Assembly: GCF_014650115.1 (NCBI RefSeq)
Contig: NZ_BMUI01000012.1
Span: 124,001-188,000, forward strand
DNA length: 64,000 nucleotides
From: Streptomyces olivaceoviridis
Lineage (GTDB): Bacteria; Actinomycetota; Actinomycetes; Streptomycetales; Streptomycetaceae
Direction of reading: 5' to 3'
Shown: piece by piece, positions 50,619-59,307 of the stretch
How positions within the stretch are numbered: position 1 is the first letter of the stretch
How the letters are laid out: each line of letters starts with the position of its first letter
The notes under the pieces: generated by a model
What the model was told of the DNA's origin: nothing
Seen by the model: only the letters and a program-made list of their open reading frames with translations
Database searches by the model: none
Made by a program: the position numbers and the translations under genes

Positions 50619-51281
50619 ATGTCCCTGGGCGACACCACGCAGCACCATCCATATCACGGACTCTACGAAGCAACATCCGTACCAGCTCTGCTCGAAGTGC
50701 CTCCCCTGGAGTACCTCGCCGTCGACGGGGAGGGCGATCCCCAGGACTCCAAGCTGTTCGCCGCCGCGATCGAGACGCTCTACGCGGCGGCGACAGCGGT
50801 GGCGGTGGCATCCGGCGGGCCTCGGCCCGGCGACGCGGACCACGGGCCGAGCCCGCTGGAAGGTCTGTGGTGGAGCACCGATCCGGACCTGAACCTGCAC
50901 AGCGGCGACCCGGCCCGCTGGCGCGACCGCACGAGCTGGCGCTGGACTCTCCTGCTCAGACAGCGTCACGCGGTGGACGCCGCCACACTGGCGGCGGCCC
51001 GCGCGGAACTCACCGGGGACTGCCCCACTCCCGAATCCGCCGCCGCGGTGTCCGCCCTGGGGGCGCGCACTCTGCGAGAGGGCCTGTGTGTCCAGGTGCT
51101 GCACGAGGGCCCGATCGAGAACGAGCCCGCGACGGTCGGCGCCCTCCACCGCCATCTCGACGCACAGGGGCTCGTCCCCGCGGGCAGGCACCACGAGATC
51201 TACCTCGTGCCGTCCCACACCGCTCCCCCGTCCCGGCTGCGCACCATCCTGCGCCAGCCGGTTCGCCGACGGGGCCGGTGA
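50619..51281 (+). CDS. GyrI-like protein of the cyclopropanoid-hydrolase type
   Basis: 220 residues from ATG 50619 (GAGGAA upstream). Architecture of the large stand-alone GyrI family: PPLEYLAVDGEGDPQDSKLF, then AIETLYAAATAVAVASGG, a Trp pair in EGLWWSTD, TSWRWTLLLRQ and a C-terminal HHEIYLVPSH with Glu193. The SAV2435/lin2189-like proteins of this type include the hydrolases that open the cyclopropane of CC-1065 and yatakemycin. It is the best candidate for warhead hydrolysis and is divergent from the biosynthetic operon. Confidence 0.83.
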   Translation: MSLGDTTQHHPYHGLYEATSVPALLEVPPLEYLAVDGEGDPQDSKLFAAAIETLYAAATAVAVASGGPRPGDADHGPSPLEGLWWSTDPDLNLHSGDPARWRDRTSWRWTLLLRQRHAVDAATLAAARAELTGDCPTPESAAAVSALGARTLREGLCVQVLHEGPIENEPATVGALHRHLDAQGLVPAGRHHEIYLVPSHTAPPSRLRTILRQPVRRRGR

Positions 51282-51418
51282 CCCGGGCGCGGTTTCGCCT
51301 CTACCCGGACACGGCACCGGGGGATCCTGAGTGCGCCGCGACGGTGCGAGCCGGCCAGGGTGAACCGGCCGCGGCACCGGCGGCGCGGTCGGGCCTCATG
51401 GTCCGAGCCGGCGCGCCA

Positions 51419-51445
51419 CTGACAACCGCCCCGGCCCCCTAGGGT
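51419..51445 (+). promoter_or_regulatory. Predicted leaderless promoter of the TmrB-like gene
   Basis: CTGACA (51419-51424) and TAGGGT (51440-51445), 15 nt apart, with TAGGGT ending 7 nt before the ATG at 51453 and no ribosome site between. The transcript should begin at or near the ATG. Confidence 0.5.
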
Positions 51446-51452
51446 CGGGTGC

Positions 51453-52085
51453 ATGCTCCTGTGGATCAACGGTCCCTTCGGTGGCGGCAAGACGCAGACC
51501 GCCTACGAACTCCGGCGTCGGCTTGCCGGCAGTGTCGTCTGCGATCCCGAACACGTCGGCTTCGGTCTGCACCGGATGATGCCCCCGTCCCTGCGCGGAG
51601 ACTTCCAGGACCTCGCTGTCTGGCGGCAGGGGGTGTTCGAAGTACTGGATCACGTCCTGAGCAAGCACGAGGGGACGGTGATCGTGCCCATGACGATCGT
51701 GGAGCCGGCGTACTTCCGCGAGACCGTGGGCCGCCTGCGCGAACGCGGCCACGATGTACGGCACTTCGCACTGCTGGCCGAGCGTGAGACCGTGCTGCGT
51801 CGGCTGCGCGAGCGCGGTTTCGGACACGTTGTCCAGTTCGTCGCGGGCAAGGACGCCCCCTTGCGTCGGGAGAGCTTCGCCGTGTCCAAGCTCGACCTCT
51901 GCCTGGAGCGCCTGCGCGCGGAGGAGTTCGGGGACCAGGTACGGACCGACCACCTCACCGTGCCCGAGGTGGCCGAGCACATCGCCGCCGCCGTCGGCCT
52001 GGAGCTCGCGCCGAACAGGGACGGAGCGCTGCGAGGACGTGCGCGGCGGGCCTGGACAGGGATCAGGCACATTCGGTTCGACTGA
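51453..52085 (+). CDS. P-loop ATP-binding protein of the TmrB type
   Basis: 210 residues. Walker A motif at the N-terminus (NGPFGGGKTQTA, residues 6-17), kinase/resistance-type fold (VIVPMTIVEPAYFRE, LAERETVLRRLRERG). Tunicamycin-resistance TmrB and related antibiotic-modifying or -binding ATPases share this layout. Leaderless transcript predicted. It may be a resistance determinant for the neighbouring cluster or an unrelated housekeeping locus; it is 170 bp beyond the last GyrI-like gene. Confidence 0.82.
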   Translation: MLLWINGPFGGGKTQTAYELRRRLAGSVVCDPEHVGFGLHRMMPPSLRGDFQDLAVWRQGVFEVLDHVLSKHEGTVIVPMTIVEPAYFRETVGRLRERGHDVRHFALLAERETVLRRLRERGFGHVVQFVAGKDAPLRRESFAVSKLDLCLERLRAEEFGDQVRTDHLTVPEVAEHIAAAVGLELAPNRDGALRGRARRAWTGIRHIRFD

Positions 52086-52314
52086 GTGCCCGCCGGCCAC
52101 CTCCACCTGCCCTCGGACAGCCCCTTGCGGCGATGTGTGCCGTGTCACGCACGTCAACCGCCGTCTAAGTTGTCTGCATCACAGCGGAAATGTCCCTTTG
52201 GCGTCCATGCTCGAAACGGATGCCGGCTCCCGAAGTGGGGCCTATCGGCGTCCCCTTGAGCTGAAGTCGCGAAGTGACTCATGCCACAACACCGGTGACA
52301 TCCCACCCTTCTCC

Positions 52315-52341
52315 CTGTTCCTCCTGTTCCTCTTGTTCCGC
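52315..52341 (+). repeat. Three 9-bp tandem units upstream of the type III PKS
   Basis: CTGTTCCTC, CTGTTCCTC and TTGTTCCGC in tandem, ending 14 nt before the ATG at 52356; the GGAAGG ribosome site lies between them and the ATG. A pyrimidine-rich leader, possibly affecting translation or slippage. Confidence 0.6.
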
Positions 52342-52355
52342 TGGGAAGGTGCCCC

Positions 52356-53540
52356 ATGGCCGCTTACCTCTGTCCTCCTGCCGTGATACACGGCGAGCAC
52401 CCCGTGCAGACCAGCCAGATCGTGGCGGAGGTGCGCGACCGGCACCCGCACGCGACGTGGGCGCCGCGCATCGACGGCATCGCGGCCAGTACGGGCATCG
52501 AGACCCGCGGGTGGATGCTGCCGCTGGAGACCGCCGTCGCGCCCGGCGACGGCGGCGGCCTGCGGGCTGTCGGTGTCGGGCCGGCCCAAGACGCACTGGC
52601 GCGCGACGGGTTCACCCAGCAGGACGTGGACCGCGTGATCGCCGCACTTGAGGCGATACCCGCGCCGCAGACCGTCCAGGAGCGCACCGGACCGGCCTGG
52701 GAGGCCGTGCGGTCCTACGGTGAGCGCGCGGCGCGCGGGGCCCTCCAGATCGCCGGGTTGGACGCCGCGGACATCGACTGCCTGATCACCAGTCACTCCA
52801 CCACCCCGGCGCTGCCGGGCCTGGACATAGCCCTGGCCGACAAGCTTGCGCTCCGCGACGACGTGATGCTGCTGCCGGCCACGCAGTGGGCCTGCGTCGC
52901 GGGGACCCGCTCCCTGGCGCTGGCCGCGGACCTCGTGGCCGCGGACCCCGACCGCGTGGTCCTGGTCGTCGTCTCGGAGGCGCTGAGCACGACCTACCAG
53001 CCCGCCGACGACACCCTTGAGTCGCTGATCGTCCGGTTGCTGTTCGCGGACACCGCGGTCGCCGCGGTGGTCACGGGCCGCCCCCGGCGCGAATCGGTGC
53101 TGCGGCTGGACGCCGCCTGGCACCACACCCTGCCCGGCACCCAGGACCTGCACCGCCTGGAGACGCGGGCGGACGGCACCCACTTCGTGATGGACCGGCG
53201 CGGGCCGCGCGCCGTGCAGGAGACGGTCACCGCGATGTGGGAGTGGCTGCGCGTCCGCTACCAGGACCACCCCGACGCCTGGCACCCCGACGTGCTGCTC
53301 GCGCACCCCGGCGGGACCCGGGTGCTGGAGTACATGGAGCAGACGATGCCCGACGCCTGGCCGTCGGGGCTGCTGGACTACAGCCGGGACAGCTACACCA
53401 CCGGCAACCGCGGAGGCGCCGCCGTGTTCGACATCCTGCGGCGGGCGCATGACGCCGGGCAGAAGCCGGGCAGTCGCGCCGTTCTCTACGCGGCGGCACC
53501 GGGTCTCACCGCCACCGCCCTGGAAGGGGAGTGGCTGTAG
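52356..53540 (+). CDS. Type III polyketide synthase (chalcone synthase-like)
   Basis: 394 residues. Catalytic triad Cys180 (ATQWACVAGTRSL), His317 (LLAHPGGTRVLE) and Asn351 (SYTTGNRGGAAVFD) is complete. The family condenses a starter CoA with malonyl-CoA units into pyrones or phenolics; germicidin-synthase-like Streptomyces enzymes look similar. About 45 residues (around 62-108) look inserted relative to such enzymes. ATG 52356 has GGAAGG upstream. It stands alone; no P450 or methyltransferase is next to it. Confidence 0.88.
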   Translation: MAAYLCPPAVIHGEHPVQTSQIVAEVRDRHPHATWAPRIDGIAASTGIETRGWMLPLETAVAPGDGGGLRAVGVGPAQDALARDGFTQQDVDRVIAALEAIPAPQTVQERTGPAWEAVRSYGERAARGALQIAGLDAADIDCLITSHSTTPALPGLDIALADKLALRDDVMLLPATQWACVAGTRSLALAADLVAADPDRVVLVVVSEALSTTYQPADDTLESLIVRLLFADTAVAAVVTGRPRRESVLRLDAAWHHTLPGTQDLHRLETRADGTHFVMDRRGPRAVQETVTAMWEWLRVRYQDHPDAWHPDVLLAHPGGTRVLEYMEQTMPDAWPSGLLDYSRDSYTTGNRGGAAVFDILRRAHDAGQKPGSRAVLYAAAPGLTATALEGEWL

Positions 53541-53591
53541 TACGGCGCCGTACGGCCGGCCGTACCAGTACCAGGCCGTACCGGTACCAGG
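53541..53591. terminator. Palindrome and direct-repeat block between convergent genes
   Basis: A 12-bp palindrome TACGGCGCCGTA (53541-53552) overlaps a 14-bp palindrome TACGGCCGGCCGTA (53551-53564), followed by two adjacent 16-bp direct repeats (53560-53575 and 53576-53591, one mismatch). It lies just after the type III PKS stop and 30 bp before the end of the convergent SpoIIE-type gene. A bidirectional terminator is the simplest reading. Confidence 0.5.
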
Positions 53592-53622
53592 TGCCCGCGC
53601 CACCCGTACAGGCGTAGCCGCG

Positions 53623-55785
53623 TCACGTCGCGACTCTCGCCCAGACCACCTTGCCGGCGTCCGTCCACCGGACCCCCCAGCGGGTGGTGAGCCTGTGCGC
53701 GATGTGCAGGCCGCGACCGTCGTCGTCGAGCAGGCCGCCCCGCCTCAGACGTGGGCTGCCGCTGCCGGTGTCGCCCACCTCGCACAGCAGGCCGTGGCCG
53801 GACCTGATCAGCCGTACCGTGATGGGGCCGGTGGCGAAGCGCACGGCGTTCGTGACCAGCTCGTTGACCAGCAGCACCACGTTGTCCCGGGTGTCGTCCT
53901 TCGTGCGCCACTGCCGCAGCAGCACGGAGACCTGCGTGCGGGCACGGGCGGGGGCGTCATCGCGGGCGGGCAGCCGCCAGGTCGCGGTGTCCCCCTTGCG
54001 GTAGCCGATCATCCGGGCGAGCAGCAGGGTCACGTCGTCGCGCTGGCGCGCGGGTGCCAGCGCGGAGACGACGTGCCGTGCCGCCCGCTGGAGGGTGTCC
54101 CAGGGGTGCACCGTGGACACGGCGTCCGCCAGCCTGCCGATGCCCTCGTCGATCGGCACGGCCGGATCCTCCACCAGGCCGTCGGTGTACAGGGCGAGCA
54201 GGGAGCCCGGGGGCGCGCCGAAGGTGTGCACGTCGAACGGTTCCCGGAGCGCGAACTCGGCGCCGAGGCCGGGATGGGGGCGGACCTCAAGCGGGCCCGC
54301 CCGCCCGTCCGGGGAGACCAGGACCGGGGGGAGGTGACCGGCGCTGGACAGCGTCACGCGGTGGCTGACCGGGTCGTAGAGGGCGATGCAGCAGGTCGAG
54401 CCGAGGGCGCTGTAACCGGCTGTCAGCCCGGTGTCGGCGTCGTCCAGCAGCGAGACGGTCTCGTCCAGGTGCTCCAGCACCTCGTCCGGCGCGAGCCCGG
54501 CGGACAGCAGCGCGCGGGCCTCCATGCTCAGCTGGCCCATGGTCGCCGCGGCTCCCAAGCCGTGTCCGACGACGTCGCCGACCACCAGCGCGGTGCGGCC
54601 GTCCGGCAGCGGGAAGCTGTTCACCCAGTCACCGCCGACGCCCGCGCTGTCGGGCGTGGCGGGCTGGTAGACGCTGGCGATCTCGATGGTGTCGCCGCCG
54701 ACCCGGGGCAGGAGCCGGCGCTGCAAGGCCAGCACCTGCGTGTGCTCGCGCTGGTGCTGACGAGCCAGGTCGACGTGGTGGGCGGTCCTGGCCACCAGCT
54801 CCTGCAGGTCGAGCAGCTCGTTGTCGCGGAAGGGGGAGTCCGCCCGCCGCCAGACCTCCGCCACACCCAGGACGACGGGCGGCGCGCCGTCCAGGACGAG
54901 CGGGATGCACGCCACGCCCGCCGACCGGTCGCCGGGCACGAGGGCCCGCACGACCCGAGGACTGCCGAGCACCCGCTCGACCGCCTCCCGGTCGGGTATG
55001 ACGATGGTCTGCGGGACGTCGTCCCGCAGTACCGCCTGCGCCAGCAGGCGACTCGCGTCGCCGGGAAGATCCTCGCCCGGAGTCACGTAGCCCTCGGGCC
55101 ACGCCCGGTCCGGCACCAGGGCCGCCCGCCGTAGCCGGATACGTCCCTTCGCCTGGCCGGTGACTCCCTCGCCCGTCCACACGGCGAAGTCGAGGTCGAC
55201 GGCGGCCACGTCTCCCCAGGCCAACAGGGACTCCGCCAGTGACTGCGCGGTCTCGCCGATGTCCAGCGAGGTGCCGATCGCGGTCTCGGCGGCGTACAGG
55301 TGCAGCCTCCTGGCCATCGCGATCAGGGAGACGGTCAGGCCCTCCTCAGGTGCCGCGGCGGGCAGGATGCTCATCGAGACGACCAGCTCCGACCCGTCGC
55401 CGCGCCGCAGGCGCTGGATCCGGGCCACGTGCGCCTCACCGGTCTCCACGACCTGACGCAACCGCCGGGTGACCGTCGGTACGTCCCCGTGGGGCAGGAG
55501 ACCGACGAACGGCTTGCCGACCACGGCGTCGAGACCCGCGAACACCGGGGCGTCGAGATTGCAGCGGGTGATGATCAGATCCCTGTCCAGGTTGACCGCG
55601 CCGAGAATCTGCTCCTGACGCCCGGCCGCCGGGTCCTCCGGGCCGCGCCGGCGCCTGGTGCGGTCGCGCTGCGCGTCGGCGGGACCGGCGTCCGGTGCCG
55701 CTCCGCCTCGCGGGATGTAGCGCCCCAAGGCCCTGCTGACCAGGTCGAACGCCGAAGAGGACGATGGGGAGGGTGTGGAGTCCAT
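53623..55785 (-). CDS. PAS-GAF-PP2C phosphatase-HATPase signalling protein (SpoIIE/RsbU type)
   Basis: 720 residues. A PAS region (about 50-160: GAVNLDRDLIITRCN, MSILPAAAPEEG), a GAF region (165-330), the PP2C phosphatase domain (about 360-570: GGDWVNSFPLPDGRTALVVG, VVGHGLGAAATMG, DGLVEDP) and a C-terminal GHKL ATPase domain (590-720: LLVNELVTNAVRF, VGDTGSGSPRL, DGRGLHI). Such Streptomyces fusions both dephosphorylate anti-anti-sigma factors and act as anti-sigma kinases. Partner sigma genes are not in the window. Confidence 0.9.
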   Translation of the reverse strand: MDSTPSPSSSSAFDLVSRALGRYIPRGGAAPDAGPADAQRDRTRRRRGPEDPAAGRQEQILGAVNLDRDLIITRCNLDAPVFAGLDAVVGKPFVGLLPHGDVPTVTRRLRQVVETGEAHVARIQRLRRGDGSELVVSMSILPAAAPEEGLTVSLIAMARRLHLYAAETAIGTSLDIGETAQSLAESLLAWGDVAAVDLDFAVWTGEGVTGQAKGRIRLRRAALVPDRAWPEGYVTPGEDLPGDASRLLAQAVLRDDVPQTIVIPDREAVERVLGSPRVVRALVPGDRSAGVACIPLVLDGAPPVVLGVAEVWRRADSPFRDNELLDLQELVARTAHHVDLARQHQREHTQVLALQRRLLPRVGGDTIEIASVYQPATPDSAGVGGDWVNSFPLPDGRTALVVGDVVGHGLGAAATMGQLSMEARALLSAGLAPDEVLEHLDETVSLLDDADTGLTAGYSALGSTCCIALYDPVSHRVTLSSAGHLPPVLVSPDGRAGPLEVRPHPGLGAEFALREPFDVHTFGAPPGSLLALYTDGLVEDPAVPIDEGIGRLADAVSTVHPWDTLQRAARHVVSALAPARQRDDVTLLLARMIGYRKGDTATWRLPARDDAPARARTQVSVLLRQWRTKDDTRDNVVLLVNELVTNAVRFATGPITVRLIRSGHGLLCEVGDTGSGSPRLRRGGLLDDDGRGLHIAHRLTTRWGVRWTDAGKVVWARVAT

Positions 55786-56540
55786 GCAGCTCTCTCAGCA
55801 ATCCCCGGCGCAGCGCCGGGGCCGTACTCGGACTCGTGCGACGGGGGCCCCGAGATCCCTGACCGCACACCTCATTGAATAACAGCGGGGGTCGCTTCGC
55901 CCACACCAGCGAATCGCGGGCCGAACGCGGACCGTGAGGAAGGAGGAGCGGTCGGTAGGGCCGTGCCGACCCCCGCCGCGGGCCGTCGCCCGCCCGGATG
56001 CGCCGAGCGCCGGACCTGGGCGCCGACGCCGTCGGTTCCCGCGCCACGGCACGGCTCCGCAGGGGGCGGCCGTCAGCCGCTCGCTCGCCCGACTGCGCAC
56101 GCCCTTCGACGGCCCCGACTCCGTCTCGCGGATCGCCCTGCCCCGCTGGTACTCCCTGTCCGCGGGCAGAGATGGGTGGTCGAATGCGAAAGTGCCCTGG
56201 CGGCCCGCGACTTGTGACGGCACCGCGCTACCGGACGTTCCAAACCCCGCTGGAAAATCCCCACTTCGCCTACCGGCAGGCGTGGCACGTCCGGTGTACG
56301 AATGATCCGAGCTACGGCCCATCTCCCGGACGATCGCGGTGAGTTACGGCTCCTGCGTGGTGGCGCGGGGCCTGGTCGCGTAAGGCGGAACGGGCTGGGC
56401 AGGGCAGGGTCTTCCGGTCCGCCCGGCACCGAATAGCGATCAGGGGGGCCGGATGGCAGTCTGAGAGGTGGATCCAAGTTTCGGGGAGCCCCGCGCGCCG
56501 ATCGGCATTTCTGTTCGTGATCGCGGGAGGTGGAACTTCC
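55786..56540. other. 755-bp region without a supported gene
   Basis: Several overlapping Arg/Pro-rich frames of 85-123 codons occur, but none has steady codon bias over its length or a recognisable product. It holds the upstream regions of the divergent SpoIIE-type and CAP genes and could include a decayed gene. Confidence 0.5.
55803..55821 (-). promoter_or_regulatory. Hairpin in the leader of the SpoIIE-type gene
   Basis: A perfect 8-bp stem (CCCCGGCG/CGCCGGGG) with a 3-nt loop lies 18-36 nt upstream of the ATG at 55785. If transcribed it would sit just ahead of the ribosome site and could limit translation; it could equally end a minus-strand transcript from further right. Confidence 0.4.
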
Positions 56541-57161
56541 ATGAGAAACCGGGCCTCGCTTACCGGAACCGCAGTGGGCCTCGCGGTGGCCGGAGCCCTG
56601 TCGACGACACTCGTACCGTTCACCGCGTCACCGGCCTGGGCCCAGGACTGCGTGGCCTCCGCTCGCACTCCGAGTTCCGGCCATACCTACCTTGCCTACC
56701 GCCGCAACGTCCAGGTGAGGGAAGCGGTGGTGTGCCTCATCAACGCCCAGCGGGCGCAACAGGGTTTGCCGGCCCTGACCTACAACGAGAACCTGACGAC
56801 AGCGGCTCAGGAGCACGCCTTGGCGTCCGTGGAGCAGAAGTGGTGGGGACCGGGCAAGGACCCGCACACCAACCCGCAGACGGGCTCGACACCGCAGAGC
56901 CGTATCCAGGGAGCGGGCTACTGCCCGAACCCCGTGTCCTGGCGGGTCGCCGAGATCGCCTACAACGGTTGGGGCGGCGCGGGGACGCCGGACGCCGCCG
57001 TCAACTGGTGGATGAACTCACCGCCCCACCGGGCGAACATCCTCGATCCCGGACTGCGTGAGATCGGGCGCTGGGCTCAGGCCGGTGCCGCCGACCCGGC
57101 CGGAACAGGCGCGAGCGGAGCCGGAACGTACGTCGTCACCTTCGGAAGCTGCGAGCAGTGA
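56541..57161 (+). CDS. Secreted CAP-domain protein
   Basis: 206 residues from ATG 56541 behind GGAGG. Residues 1-34 form a Sec signal peptide (cleavage after AWA). The CAP domain follows (about 50-206: INAQRAQQGLPALTYNENL, HALASVEQKWW, WWMNSPPHRANILDPGLREIG) with the family's PHRANIL motif and late Cys for disulfides. Bacterial CAP proteins act outside the cell, often with peptide- or lipid-binding roles. Alternative start at 56517 is less likely. Confidence 0.9.
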   Translation: MRNRASLTGTAVGLAVAGALSTTLVPFTASPAWAQDCVASARTPSSGHTYLAYRRNVQVREAVVCLINAQRAQQGLPALTYNENLTTAAQEHALASVEQKWWGPGKDPHTNPQTGSTPQSRIQGAGYCPNPVSWRVAEIAYNGWGGAGTPDAAVNWWMNSPPHRANILDPGLREIGRWAQAGAADPAGTGASGAGTYVVTFGSCEQ

Positions 57162-57355
57162 CGCACCGGCTTCGGCTGGCTGAAGCCCTGACCAGGCGCT
57201 CAACCGACCGGCGCCGCCGTCCTGCTCACCGTCGCTCCGATCGTCCGGGCCGTCGCCCGACGGGCGCCGTCCGTCGTCCGAGGGAGCCTCACGGGACGAC
57301 CGGGTCCGCCGACCGGGCCGCCCTCCGTGCCCAGCCGGCGGGAACCGCGCCGGCA

Positions 57356-57389
57356 CGAAGCCTCCCCGGCCGACCGCGGGGAGGCTTCG
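57356..57389. terminator. Bidirectional hairpin terminator
   Basis: Perfect 12-bp stem (CGAAGCCTCCCC / GGGGAGGCTTCG) with a 10-nt loop, lying 195 bp after the CAP stop and 9 bp before the stop of the convergent SDR gene. Confidence 0.8.
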
Positions 57390-57397
57390 CCGCTTGC

Positions 57398-58123
57398 TCA
57401 GAGCGCGGTCCCCGTCTCCTGTGCCAGTGCCCGCAGCAGACGGTCCTGGAACGCCTCGTCGTGGACAGCGCGGTGCGGCTCCTGCCGCTCCCGGTGGTAC
57501 CAGTACCCGCCGGTGGTGAGCGCCTCGGGGTCGTCTCCGGAGGCCAGCCACTCCTGCGTCCGATGGCCGAGTTCGAGGTCGTCCGGTGCGTTGGGCCCGC
57601 CCATCTTCGTCGGTACCCAGCCCGGGTCCACGGCGTTGCTGAGCACGTCGGGGCGGAGGCGGGCCACCGCGGTCGCGAGTGTCGTGACGAACAGCTTGCT
57701 GTCGGCGTACGACCCCGCGCTCCGTCCCCGCCAGTCGATACCGTCGAGCAGGGGCCGCCCGTCGAAGTGCGAGCCGCTGCTGAGGTACACCAGGCGCCGC
57801 GGGCCGCGGAGCAGGGCCGTCAGCAGGTACGGGGCGATGATGTTGACCGGCATGACGGCCGGCCCGCTCCAGACGCCGGCGTTGTGGATGACGGCGTCGA
57901 GCGGCTCCGCGTCGTTCAGTTCGGTGACGACGCGCCGTACGGCGTCACGGTCCGTGAAGTCCCCGACCACGAGGCGCGCCCCGCGGTCGACCAGCGGGTC
58001 GAGTACCGCCGCACGCCCCTCGCTGCGGGCGTGCACCACCACCTCGTGTCCGGCGGACAGCAGCGAGTCGGCCGCGGCACGTCCCAGGCCGTCCGTGGAG
58101 CCGGTCACCAGGATCCGGCTCAA
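57398..58123 (-). CDS. Short-chain dehydrogenase/reductase
   Basis: 241 residues from TTG 58123. Rossmann TGSTDGLGRAAADSLL at residues 7-22, VIHNAGVWSG, and the active-site block SSGSHFDG ... SYADSKLF with Tyr and Lys spaced YxxxK. It groups with retinol-dehydrogenase-like SDRs found next to CMD and cupin genes in Streptomyces. Substrate unknown. It is probably controlled by the XRE-type regulator encoded divergently at 59321. Confidence 0.88.
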   Translation of the reverse strand: MSRILVTGSTDGLGRAAADSLLSAGHEVVVHARSEGRAAVLDPLVDRGARLVVGDFTDRDAVRRVVTELNDAEPLDAVIHNAGVWSGPAVMPVNIIAPYLLTALLRGPRRLVYLSSGSHFDGRPLLDGIDWRGRSAGSYADSKLFVTTLATAVARLRPDVLSNAVDPGWVPTKMGGPNAPDDLELGHRTQEWLASGDDPEALTTGGYWYHRERQEPHRAVHDEAFQDRLLRALAQETGTAL

Positions 58124-58326
58124 GGTCGCACCCCCTGTCGTCCGAGCGATGTCCGGGAAGACGCCACCGCTGGGAGTGTGAGGGCCGCTTCGGCATCGTG
58201 CCGGACTGTTCCTCGCATGGGAATGCCTCCTTCCGTCCGGGCCGGCCCCTGGGCCGGCCCGGGTGCCGGGTCCGGGTGCGCATGCGCTGCCGGGAGGGGA
58301 GGAGCCCGGCGGCCCCTCCCCGGTGT

Positions 58327-58653
58327 TCAGGCTGCGAAGACCTGCTTCGCGGTCGTGATCGCCGTCATGGCCTTGGGCCAGCCGGCGTAGAAGGCGAGGT
58401 GGGTGATCGCCTCGATGAGTTCGGTCTCGGTGACGCCGTTCTCCTTCGCGCGACCGAGGTGGAAGCGGAGCTGATCGGCGTCACCGCCGGCGACGAGCGC
58501 GGCGACGGTGATCAGGCTGCGGTCGCGGGCGGCGAGCTCGGGGCGGTTCCACACGTCCTCGAACAGGACGTCGTCGGTGAGCTCGGCGAGCTTCGGGGCG
58601 AAGTCACCGATGGTACGGCGTCCGCCGCCGATCTGCTGGGGCTGGTCGGTCAT
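58327..58653 (-). CDS. Carboxymuconolactone decarboxylase-family protein
   Basis: 108 residues. The N-terminal part (GDFAPKLAELTDDVLFEDVW, RDRSLITVAALVAGG) and the central TETELIEAITHLAFYAGWPKA are the CMD/AhpD-like signature; the CxxC redox pair of AhpD is absent, so a decarboxylase/structural role is more likely than peroxidase. Encoded between the cupin (27 bp) and SDR genes, presumably one transcript. Confidence 0.9.
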   Translation of the reverse strand: MTDQPQQIGGGRRTIGDFAPKLAELTDDVLFEDVWNRPELAARDRSLITVAALVAGGDADQLRFHLGRAKENGVTETELIEAITHLAFYAGWPKAMTAITTAKQVFAA

Positions 58654-58680
58654 CGGAGGTCCTTGTCGGCTCGGCGCGGG

Positions 58681-59088
58681 TCAGCGGCTGTGCGGGCGGT
58701 TGTACTGCTCGTCGGTGACGGGCTCGTTCCAGGTGGTTTCCTCGCTGCCGTCGCCCTTGCCCTCCCACATCGCGATGTGTTCCATGAAGCGGTCGGCGCT
58801 GGCGCCGTGCCAGTGTTCCTCGTTCGGGGGGCAGGTGACGGTCTCGCCGGGGTGCGCTTCGAAGACGGTGCCGTCGCGGGTGCCGATCAGGGCGATGCCG
58901 GAGACGACGTGCAGGGTCTGGCCCAGGACGTGGGAGTGCCAGTGGGTACGGGCGCCCGGGGAGAAGCGGACCATGTTGGCGCGCATCCGGGAGGGCTCCT
59001 GGCCCGCGTGGAGCACGTCGAACCAGACGTCGCCGGTGAACCAGTGCGCGGGGGCCTTGACCGTGGCCTGCTGTCTGACGAATTCCAT
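58681..59088 (-). CDS. Cupin-domain protein
   Basis: 135 residues. Double-stranded beta-helix with metal His/Glu in GARTHWHSHVLGQTLHV and the second cupin block PPNEEHWHGAS. Resembles quercetinase/mandelonitrile lyase-type small cupins that occur with CMD and SDR genes. Metal binding is expected; substrate unknown. First gene of the minus-strand set opposite the XRE regulator. Confidence 0.9.
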   Translation of the reverse strand: MEFVRQQATVKAPAHWFTGDVWFDVLHAGQEPSRMRANMVRFSPGARTHWHSHVLGQTLHVVSGIALIGTRDGTVFEAHPGETVTCPPNEEHWHGASADRFMEHIAMWEGKGDGSEETTWNEPVTDEQYNRPHSR

Positions 59089-59307
59089 GGTGTGTCCCTC
59101 TCGGAGGTGCGGGTTCGGGGATGGAACAGGCGGCGCTCATGACGAGGGAGTACTCCACCGGTGATCAGGAGGGGAGACGCCTCGGGCTCGTCGGCGATCT
59201 TCTCGGGTGCAGCCGCCTTCATCGAGGAAACCCGCAGGCCGGTGGGGTGGGGAAGGGCCTGCTGTTCCGGGTACTGACAGGACCCCCCACACGTGCGGCA
59301 TCCGGCA

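Noticed and set aside
55934..56305. 123-codon plus-strand frame
   Set aside because: No family resemblance and inconsistent codon bias; several competing frames overlap it.
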